Shown here: positions 44,797-53,543 of the stretch, in pieces | Position numbering within the stretch: position 1 is the first letter of the stretch | Layout: every line of letters starts with the position of its first letter | Assembly (NCBI GenBank): GCA_021613535.1 | Contig: CP075492.1 | Location: 16,244,001-16,308,000 of the forward strand | Direction: 5' to 3' | DNA from: Adineta vaga | Taxonomy: Eukaryota; Rotifera | DNA: 64,000 nt | Notes under the pieces: model-generated | What the model was told of the DNA's origin: nothing | The model's database searches: none | What the model saw: the letters and a program-made list of their open reading frames with translations, nothing else | Position numbers and translations under genes: made by a program

Positions 44797-44869
44797 TGGG
44801 GGTGGGGTGTAGGGGGCAACACGGAAGTGTGGGTGTGGGTGTAGCGGGTGACCAAACAATCGAATAGTT

Positions 44870-45353
44870 TTCACGCGATCTCCGCTACTTAACTTTTCAC
44901 AAATTTATGAGTTTAAAAGTTGAATAGTTGAAAACTCGAATACTCGATTTATATATTTATAAGTTGAATAGTTGAAGAGGAAGTTGAATACTCGAATCGA
45001 GTTAACGATTTCTACACTACTCAAAAGTTTCGTTAATTTTAAAAGCATTTTTTGTCTTATTTATGTTGTCGAAATATTGAATTATTTCTCGATGTATAGG
45101 GCAACTATTTATCGTCGATCAAATCTGATTTTCTCTATCACCGTGATAGAGATATTATCAATTCAATTATTGGTGGAATTTCGTTCAATAAAACGTAGCA
45201 AAATGAGTTTTCAATTCTACTGTGACAGACGATTTCTTTGACAGTATGCTAGCTACTCCACTCAGCTACATACGTAGTTTTCCGATATACTTCCAGTCAC
45301 TGGTTCCGACCAAATCTATGTTCATCTAACATGAAGGAATCCGATCAACGGAA
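44870..45353. other. Intergenic with small direct repeats
   Basis: Three copies of AAGTTGAATAGTTGAA or close versions at 44917-44995, otherwise AT-rich with no recognisable gene. Confidence 0.45.
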
Positions 45354-45470
45354 ATCTTGGGTGTGGGTGTTGGTGGGTGTGGGTGTGGGTGTGGGTGGGT
45401 GTGGTTGTGGGTGGGTGGGTGTGGGTGTAGATGAGAGTATATAATACGCACACCCACACCCACACCCTTA
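45354..45470. repeat. Telomere-like hairpin element
   Basis: Left ATCTTGGGTGTGGGTG with about 80 bp of G-rich repeat, short loop, right arm CACACCCACACCCACACCC. The receptor fragment starts straight after it. Confidence 0.85.
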
Positions 45471-45700
45471 TTCCATTAACAAATACAATACCTTTTATTT
45501 GTAAAACACGTTTCTATATTGGACAAGTTTGTATATATACAACATTATATACAACATGTTTAGCAACAATTGATCAATATTGTCTTACAAATCGATCAGC
45601 ACAAATTCGTCAATTAAGTCGATTATCATTAGCAAAAAAATTTTTATATCCTTTACTTATTCTTTGGATTTTAATAAATATTCCAGAATTATTTCTTTAA
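45471..45700 (+). pseudogene. 7TM receptor fragment (TM3-TM4)
   Basis: Reads CKTRFYIGQ..., then CLATIDQYCLTN and ILWILINIPELF, closely matching the same region of the receptor at 58551 (CKFRLFFVQ..., CFATIDQFLVTS, ILWILHGIPFIV). It holds only TM3-TM4: the N-terminal half is cut off at the telomere-like hairpin and the rest stops at a TAA at 45698. No start codon of its own. Confidence 0.75.
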
Positions 45701-46041
45701 TAAATCTGAAAGTCGGTAAGATTTTTATTTTTTGAATTGAAAGTAACCGATAGATTGATAGATGGTAATAATAATAAAATTGATTCATTTTCGAGCAGAT
45801 CTTCTTCAAATAAATGTTGATTATTAGATTCTTGTAATAATTGTTTAAGTTTTTCTTTTTCAGTGATCACTTCTACTAATTCATTATTAGGAGTATTGAT
45901 AGTCAATTTGATTCAATTCTCTTGAACATCTTTTCTCATTATGGATCTTGTTTTACATCGGTTACATTTTATGCTTTTATCAGATGTTTCAATTTCTTTA
46001 GAATAACATTTGGGACAGATCAACTTTTCTTCTACTAATCC
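45697..46041 (-). pseudogene. Zinc-ribbon gene fragment
   Basis: On the minus strand a CPKC...KCNRCK zinc-ribbon (about 45960-46017) is followed by RSIMRKD, a TGA, and then an Asn/Leu/Glu-rich segment (NNELVEVITEKEKLKQLL) to a TAA at 45697. The ribbon and the following strands recall replication-protein-A-like C-terminal DNA-binding domains, but this is a weak resemblance. The upstream (N-terminal) side ends at the next telomere-like hairpin. Confidence 0.4.
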
Positions 46042-46042
46042 C

Positions 46043-46172
46043 ATCTTGAGGGTGTGGGTGTGGATCACGGTATACTCTCAACTCACACCGAGACCCTCAC
46101 CCACACCCACACCCACACCCACACCCACACCCACACCCACACCCACACCCACACCCACACCCACACCCACCC
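46043..46172. repeat. Telomere-like hairpin with expanded C-rich arm
   Basis: Left ATCTTGAGGGTGTGGGTGTG, then a short loop and about 75 bp of nearly pure CCCACA repeat ending 22 bp before the F-box ATG at 46194. Confidence 0.9.
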
Positions 46173-46193
46173 TTTTTTTCTTTCTACATCACT

Positions 46194-47824
46194 ATGTCAC
46201 AATCAACATCATTTATGAAACTTCCCAATGAAATTGTTTATCATATCTTTGATTTTTTAAACTCATTCGATATTCTTCTATCATTTGCACATCTTAATTA
46301 TCATTATGATAATCTCATTAAATCATATATAAAAAGTCTTGATTTAACAAAGGGTTGGACTGGAAATCAACAAGATTTGCAATGGCTTTGTTCAACAGTT
46401 CAAATACTTAAAATTGATCGATTTTATTTTTATTTATTAGATAATTGTTCATTTCTACAACTTCAATCATTATTAAACATTGGTGATATATCTGAATATG
46501 ATGAATGGATATCCAAAATGAATTTAAAAAGTCTTACCATATGGTCTGACGACAGTTCACCTTATCATGATACTAACATAGTAATTTCTGAATCAGTAGT
46601 TCGCTTCTCTACAAATCTTCGAATCAATCTTCCTGTTGTATACATAAATCTTATTGATTTGAATATAATAATAAAATCTCAAAAAGATCTTCTAAAATTG
46701 TTCAAACAACATCACTTATTCAACATTTATCGGTTACTTTCTCTGAAGGTTTTCACGAAAGTTATTCTATGAAAAATGATGATATTCAGATTGACAACTT
46801 AGAACCATTAAATAAATTAAATTCGTTTTCTCTTTCTGCAAAATATGGCAAAGGGATGGAGAAAAATATAGATTTACCATTTAATGATATTGAATTTTTT
46901 ATTGATAATTATTGTTTAAATAAGAATATTCTTAAAAGAATTACTTTACAATTGAATTTTATTACATTCGATGAACATTTTTGGTCAGCCATTGAACGAT
47001 ATAAAAATATGTATGATCATTTTGATTTCTATGGTATATTTCAAGATGAAAACGAAATTACTGAAAACATATTAAATGATACACATTTTGTTTATCATAT
47101 CGAAAGAAGAAAAATATATTATACTCTTAATAATATTCATATTTATTCATTACCATTTCGTATTAATAAATTATATGGTTTTAAATCATGTTCAGAACTT
47201 AATTTCTCTGTTTCTTCTTCAAGTGTTCGTCGTCTATATTTCAGTGGAACATATGAAATATCATTTGAATCATTAATAAAACGTATGTCAAATCTTACTT
47301 CAATCAATTGTTATGTTGGTACTAACGACTGTTGCGACCGGAATGTAAAAGAAATTTTTGTTGATAAAGATATTTTTTATCATGTTCGTTCTCTTTATTT
47401 TAAAATGGGTTGTGATAGTGATACATGTCGTTGTCGAAAAATTCTTGATTGTCTACTTCATCAAATGCCATATTTAGAATGTTTAAATACTTCCGAAATG
47501 GAATTTCTTTATGGAAATCGTTCATTACCACCTATTAAACAACTTATTCGACAATATTGCGACTTGAAATTAGTTGATCTATTAGTAAAACGTTTGCCAT
47601 ATTTAATAACAATCTCCCTTTATTTCTTAAGTATAGATCCACCTACAATATCGAGCGCTGTTGCTCCTTTGTTCATGAATCTTCCACTGTTTAAATCAAT
47701 TTTCTTTGGTTTTGGTGGTGAATGGCGCGGAAATGACATAGAATCTCATAGACAATATATTGAAAAAGCATTAAAACTTATACAAAATATGGATAATTCT
47801 CTTTCTAATGTCCAACTTAGCTGA
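46194..47824 (+). pseudogene. F-box / LRR-like protein with a single frameshift
   Basis: ATG at 46194 opens an F-box ([20 protein letters not shown]), followed by the bdelloid-type long Leu/Ile-rich C-terminal region. The first frame ends at 46772, but the coding continues in another frame from about 46697 (after DLLK) to 47824; one missing A in the CTAAAATTG run explains the break. The second part (351 residues from 46769) is fully open and well formed with conserved Cys (CDSDTCRCRK). Role would be substrate recognition in an SCF ubiquitin ligase. Truly broken or an assembly indel. Confidence 0.72.
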
Positions 47825-48570
47825 GAGAATAAAAAAGCCGTATTTTATCGTCAATGACAATACAACAATTAGAAAAGCCATTTTCTTTAAAGATTTAGTT
47901 TTCATATTATAATAAATAAAAATATTATTTCAAAATAACGTACATTAGATCTTGTAATATCTTTGTCAAAGTTAGGTATGACCCATGTCACCTCTTTTTT
48001 AAGTACTGCATCGCAATTGCGCGCATTGGACTTTTTGCGGCGCAACTGCGCGTAATTGCTTCGCAGTCTGCGCAATCAGAGATATATAAATAATACTGCG
48101 GTAACTGCGACGCAGTTGCGACACAATTACCGCATTCCCCTAGCTTATCTATCGAATGATTTCAAACAGTAACGATTATTCTCGTTAATGGGGTACAAAA
48201 GGAGATGTAACAGCCATTTGAGCTCATTTTTTCAATTTTTAACTACCTTATCACTTAGTGTTTCAGCTGCCACTTTTGAAAGGTAAGTGGTACTAAACGT
48301 ATATATGAGTCATCAGTCAGATGAGTCACCTGCCCGATGAGTCATTTTTTTGTTGACCAATCAGATTTCAAATGCTGCTTTTTGCTCGTAAATAGATTTA
48401 AGATGCTACTTTTTCAAGTAATGAGTGATGGGTGATAAGCAGGTGGATGTTCCTGATAAGCTATCTGGAAGATGAGTCACACTTCCGACCAATCAGATCT
48501 GAGATGCTGTTTTCTCTCGCCAATAAGGTTCGAGATGCTGCTTTTTCCAGTGATGGGTGTTAGGCAGGTA
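47825..48570. other. Intergenic with GC-palindromic and direct repeats
   Basis: No gene. A GCAATTGCG/CGCAACTGCG palindromic patch lies at 48005-48140, and two direct repeats of about 125 bp (ACCAATCAGAT...GAGATGCTG...TGATGGGTG) at about 48355-48480 and 48490-48570. Confidence 0.6.
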
Positions 48571-48944
48571 CCCAGGTCGACAAAACCGATATTGGATCCG
48601 ATCGGACCCTATAGGATCCAACGTTCCTACAAAATCCTATCGGAATCCTGGTGATGAATCTCTATTGGATTCCGTCTGTAAAATTTCCGTCGGAAGCTGC
48701 AAATTGTATGATCGTTCTTTTTAGCTATATTTTATTACGGTCTTATGGCCACCTGTCCGATCCGTCGAAAAACGTTTTTTGGAAACTATAGGATCCTATG
48801 TTGGATCCGATAGGATCCGCAACCGACAGAATCCGAAGTGATTCCGTCACCAGGAATCCGATAGGATATTGTCGGATCATCGGATTCCGATAGAATCCGG
48901 CATGGGATCCGATCGGATCCGAGTATCGGATTGATCGATCTGGG
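48571..48944. mobile_element. MITE with TA target duplication
   Basis: 374 bp flanked by TA at 48569-48570 and 48945-48946. The ends are long imperfect inverted repeats, left CCCAGGTCGACAAAACCGAT and right the complement of CCCAGATCGATCAATCCGAT, continuing into shared GGATCCGATCGGA. The interior is packed with GGATCC/TATAGGATCC words. No coding capacity. TA duplication and end symmetry point to a Tc1/mariner-mobilised MITE. It sits inside another copy of the local 125-bp direct repeat. Confidence 0.8.
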
Positions 48945-48946
48945 TA

Positions 48947-50004
48947 GGTATTGCTGATGAGTCATAGCTGGGTGATAAGTTGGTGGGTGTCGTTGGTGAG
49001 GCCGGGTGGGTCTAGGTATCGTAAAAAATAGCACCCTCACTGACAATCACACACTTTTGTATATCACAAGTTTTAGGATACATTAGTTACTGTACGAAGA
49101 GCACCTATCCGCATCTTTACATCGATGCAACCTGATCGATCGTCAAAAGACAGTTTTGTTGCATGCCGTATAGCTGAAAGACAGAGACGACCCTACAAAT
49201 GTCATTCGGCTGAGTCATGCTATCCTAGCGGATCATACTGCAACGAGCATCTGCTATTTTTTACACAACATTCGTCAACAAATTGTAATCTTAGTAGACA
49301 AAGTTGTGCAGTCATTTTTGACGTCATTTAACTGGCATTCAACCATGAAGACGTTCACAATCATCTGAAACGATGTTGTAATGTCCTGCTACGAAACTAG
49401 GACACAAAACAGCTACGTTCTCGATCTTTCCCACGTATTTGCTGTTCTCACAATAGCGAAGACGTCGTCGAAAAGCTTAGTTCTTGTGCTTTTGAAGTAG
49501 CCGATAATTCGATGGGTCCTTCAGGCGAGGTCCATGAGAGACTCTAAGTGGTACTAAAGCGATTATTCACGAATCGCCGTTCAATATTGAAGCGGTCTGT
49601 AGATTTCCGCAGCTTGCGAACTTGCTGAACTCGAAGATGACATACGAACACGAAACAAACCCACTTTTTCCACGTCCAATTGTTCGAGTTTTCTATAAAA
49701 GATTCGCTTATCTGCCCTGATGGACATCTTTACTCACCGAATTCGCAAGATGTGGGTGTGGGTATGTGTTTCTTCTTCACTCATCCGCATACTCACACTA
49801 ACTCTCTTCCACATCCACACCCACAATATGCATAGCGAGATGAAGAAGGACGTTGACCTTTTCAAGGACATGATTGATTTGCAAACTAGATTCAAAATTT
49901 TCATCTTAAAAAATCTTTATTTGAAGAGGACAAAGATAAGAGCTTTCTAAACAATTCCATGAGGATAAGGTTACATCCATCGAATAGTATTCTCATTAAA
50001 GCTT
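48947..50004. other. Gene fragments and one telomere-like hairpin
   Basis: A short ORF at 49125-49331 has a Cys/His-rich patch (YKCHSAESC...GSYCNEH) that may be a worn zinc-binding domain. A telomere-like hairpin lies at 49747-49825 (AAGATGTGGGTGTGGGTATG ... CCACATCCACACCCAC). Nothing else is supported. Confidence 0.45.
49747..49825. repeat. Telomere-like hairpin element
   Basis: G-rich left arm TGTGGGTGTGGGTATG, degenerate middle, right arm CCACATCCACACCCAC. Confidence 0.75.
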
Positions 50005-50834
50005 TTATATTCGTCCACAGACGATGTCTCTTGCTAGTCCGGACTTGATCAATCGATCGAATTCATTTCTCTCTATTTGACCCGACCCATTCGTGTCAGC
50101 AAGGAGGATACACAGATCAATACGATACTAGAAGAAAAATAATTAGAGGCGATTCAAATCGTCCTTGGCCTATTAGATAAGAAATTACTTGATCAGTAAG
50201 GATTGACAGAAAAGCTTGCAGTTCTTCAGGTGAAATCCGACCATCGGAAATGTTTATTGATCGACCATAGAGACCTCTTGCTTGTTGGTCGAGAATACTG
50301 AAAGCATGATCGATATCAGACGAGCGCTCCTGGTGATTACCCATCATAAATGCTTTCAAGACCTGAACGAAATCTAACCATGCCAATTTCGGAGCTGACG
50401 AGTGAACACGTTCTGAAATTCAATTAATCAACTAGAGTCTACGCAGATGGCAGCTTAACAATAAAGTGTACTGACTTCCTTGATACTCGTGCTCGGTTAT
50501 CGTTCGAGAATGAACCGTGCGACCACCTTCGTTCAATTCTACGGTCACAGCTATAATTCTTCCATCTTGGATGCTCTCCCTGAATTTAGAAGTCCGAGTC
50601 GACCACGATGAGGTCTCCGGAAAATAGAATCGTTCTATTTTTTTGAACGAAAATTAATAAATAGAAATGATATGAATGGGCTCACCAGGTCGTGTGAAAC
50701 TTCCATGAATGATGCTGCCTGGCGTATCTGTCATTTTTGATCAATCAATAAGACAACGTATGATGGTATGTAGTGAAAATGAGGTACTTACATCCCACTG
50801 GAACTAAATTGTAAGCTGAAAGATTGAATGCCAT
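50005..50834 (-). CDS. EF-hand calcium-binding protein
   Basis: Five exons on the minus strand, 50792-50834, 50686-50727, 50476-50634, 50189-50412 and 50005-50127, all with GT..AG introns in phase, give 196 residues. An N-terminal region without known domain precedes an EF-hand pair. The first hand is stretched (AFSILDQQARG...ISDGRISPEEL) and the second is canonical, loop DTNGSGQIERNE, with Asp, Asn, Ser and final Glu in the calcium positions. No signal peptide or TM, so a cytosolic calcium sensor is likely. The N terminus (MAFNLSAYNLVPVGYTPGSI) looks like a complete start. Found by splicing; only one exon is visible as an ORF. Confidence 0.75.
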
Positions 50835-52035
50835 CGTTTGCTTTTTGTTTATCTATTACAAAGTTGTAACAGGCGATGAAGTGACACTCTTATGACATTA
50901 TCAGCCAGTGAAACTTCGAAATGCGCGTCAGGATATAAGTATCATATTTTGCAGAAGAGGTTTAAACTAAGTTCACGATTAGATGAGTTTTTACACTATT
51001 CTTCTTATATTTAGAAACAAGGAAAATTGAAACCTTTCAATCTATCACGAATTTCGATAAACTAGCTAATGTATGCAATGCAACTGTTAAAAGCTCTACC
51101 CTCTGAGCAAAAACAAAAAAGAACAAGATTCTGCTCCAATCTTCGATTGTGGTTTTTTCATGCATAGACTCTAAGTTCCTGAAAATATGCATGTCTCAGT
51201 CTTTTCAAACCTTACAATAAAAACATTTGGGTTGTTCGGCTGTCTAAAAAGGCTTCGTTCATAAAATGTATTGGAAACGCTGCCTGCACTTTCAGACAAC
51301 TTTCAATGAAAAGGAGAAACCTGTCGGCCATGGGGCAAAAACAGAAAAAACACTACCTTGGATGCACAAATTATCGCGCTGAAGACGAAATAGAAATTGT
51401 GCTTCTGTTTATATGCCGCGGGTAGGGTGGTGATTTTGTGAGAGCATACTGCGTGAGCTTTTCGAACTGTGTGACAACGAACAGTACGACGAAATAAGAG
51501 AAAAACTGAGTTGTTAATTCTGCGTCGCCATACTCACCATGAATCTGTAGTAATGAAGAACGAAGTTGTTGTTTTATTGTCGGTAAAGTAAAATACTTTT
51601 GCGCCGATTGTTGTGAGTTGCGGGAAAAACACACATGAGTGCGATTCAGAGAAGGTAAAAAACCCATAGAGTGTGCACACTCCTACCGAGCACAGTAGGG
51701 AGTGTTGTCGTAATGCCGCTGCACTGATTATCGAGATTCTCGATGCATCCTCTTCGATAGTTTCTCGTCTGCATGTCTACCGCGCTTTCAACGAAAAACG
51801 TCACTGTACTGGTTTTCATATCACGAAAATGACAACACTCCTTATTGACCATTGAGAATGGTCTCCTTCGATCGGCTCAGCAATGTAACTCGACTTCGCC
51901 ATTCCATCCAACACATAGAACGGAATCGGCCATGGACTGTATGCGACTAATGATTGGTCTGCAACGTTCATAATCAGACTGTCTTTCCATCGAGTCGTCA
52001 AGAATAACTTATCACTCGTCCAATGCGGGTAAGAG
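50835..52035. other. No clear gene
   Basis: Upstream of the EF-hand gene. A minus-strand stretch at 51850-52035 reads YSPWPIPFYVLDGMAKSSYI and looks protein-like, perhaps the last exon of a gene cut by the decayed piggyBac, but no family is recognised. Confidence 0.35.
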
Positions 52036-52676
52036 TGAAGACAAGTCGAATCCTCAAGCTCCGAAGAGGAATTTTCCGATAATGAATTAGATTTACAAGT
52101 ATGGAATGAAATAAATTCAGAATCGGATGGTGAATTCAAAGAAGACTATGGAATCGTCGAAGAAGCAAATCCAACTTCACAGGATAATACAATCTATCCT
52201 ATTGATTGTTATTGCCATTTCATCACTGATGAAATCATTAGCCTGATGGTTCTCGAAACTAATCGATATTCACAACAACACTTACAAGCTCAAGAACTTA
52301 CCTAACGATCAAAAACTCTTCAATGGAAACCAACTACTCATGAAGAAATGTTAAAATTCTGGGGAATTATCATCGTAATGGGTTTGTTACAACTGCCAAA
52401 AATGGACGATTATTGGAGCAAAAGTAAGTTATATGGTTCCAAAGTTATTCAAAACACCATGTCAAGAGACAAATTTGAATTACTTCTCAAATTCTATCAT
52501 TTTTCGAACAATGAGGAGCAACGTGAAGATGACGACTGATTGTTCAAGCTGAAACGACTTCTTGACCTATTGCAACTGAGATTTATGTCAGTTTACGTTC
52601 CCGGTTCAATTATTACTATTGACGAAATAATGGTTCCATGGAAAGGAAGACTTCTCTTCAAACAATATATTCCTGG
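52036..52676 (+). pseudogene. Decayed piggyBac transposase fragment
   Basis: Parallels residues about 55-258 of the transposase at 41954: SESDGEFKEDYGIV, YWSKSKLYGSKVIQNTMSRD, FELLLKFYHFSNN and TIDEIMVPWKGRL. In-frame stops (TAA near 52302, TGA near 52537) and truncation after QYIPG show it is dead. The first catalytic Asp is still there; the others are lost. It ends exactly where an LTR-like sequence begins. Confidence 0.85.
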
Positions 52677-52850
52677 TGTTAGCGGCACGTCCCTCGATCT
52701 ATCTTTTCTCTAGTCTTTGTTCTCTCCCGCTCGCTCTCCTTCTCTTCTTATATAACCGCGTGTGTTTTCATGTATGAGGAGATATAGAGATTTTAATTCG
52801 AAATAAACATATCAGCTCGTGTTCGAGCCAGCATATTGGTGCCGTGACCC
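52677..52850 (+). mobile_element. LTR and primer-binding site of an LTR retrotransposon
   Basis: Starts TGTTAGCGGCACG right after the piggyBac coding break, holds CT-rich promoter-like sequence and an AATAAA (52800), and ends near GAGCCAGCA at 52833. TGGTGCCGTGACCC at 52837-52850 looks like a tRNA primer-binding site. About 157 bp of LTR. No gag-pol coding and no second LTR are seen in the 700 bp that follow. Confidence 0.6.
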
Positions 52851-53543
52851 ACTCTTCTTTATTTATTTCATCAAAGAAGGGATAATTATTGGGGCTCATT
52901 AACTCATCCTTAACAGGAAAGAGTCATTCACATCTCATCCGTGACGGAAAGAGAGTTAGCTACAATCATTGATTACATTTATTAATTAGAATTATTCGGA
53001 TTATCCAGACGAAGGAGGTACCGTATTCTTCATATATTTGAACTTTCTTTTCGTTCTGTTAGAAATACCTATACAAGCACAGCGGGTGGCGTGGACAAAC
53101 ATCACAGAGAAAAATAAGTGAACGTCTTCATCTATACGAAACCATAATATATTCCATGGCAACCACGTAAGAAAAAGATGACGAACGACTCGACTATAAA
53201 AAATAAGAAAATAACTTCAGCATAAGATATCTCGACGGTGGGTGTGGGTGAAGGAACAAGTGTTTTCCACACCCACACCCTCATAAAATACCAACAAAAT
53301 TCTTCCTTAGCATTAATCATCCAAAAGCAAATCTAATATATAGTTTTATGACGCATGTAATAGAGAGATGATATCAGGAAAAAAAACAGCCAATATAACT
53401 GTAATGTCACGTCTGAAATCGATGACGTTAGCTAACACAACGTAACGTAAATATTTGGAAATAACCTTACTTTTTTTTTGCATCGAATGCAAATAGTTCT
53501 AATCCTTTATTAAAGTATAAATGCGAGCATATTCTCAGATAAG
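52851..53543. other. LTR-element leader remnant and spacer
   Basis: Probably the untranslated leader of the LTR element, then unique DNA with a telomere-like hairpin at 53229. No gene. Confidence 0.4.
53229..53283. repeat. Telomere-like hairpin element
   Basis: ATCTCGACGGTGGGTGTGGGTG, short loop, CCACACCCACACCCTCAT. About 260 bp before the second ART-TPR gene. Confidence 0.8.

Noticed and set aside
43981-44867. Several long ORFs on both strands made of Val/Gly/Trp/Cys or His/Pro/Thr repeats
   Set aside because: They are translations of the TGTGGG/CCCACA array, open in every frame because the repeat has no stop codons.
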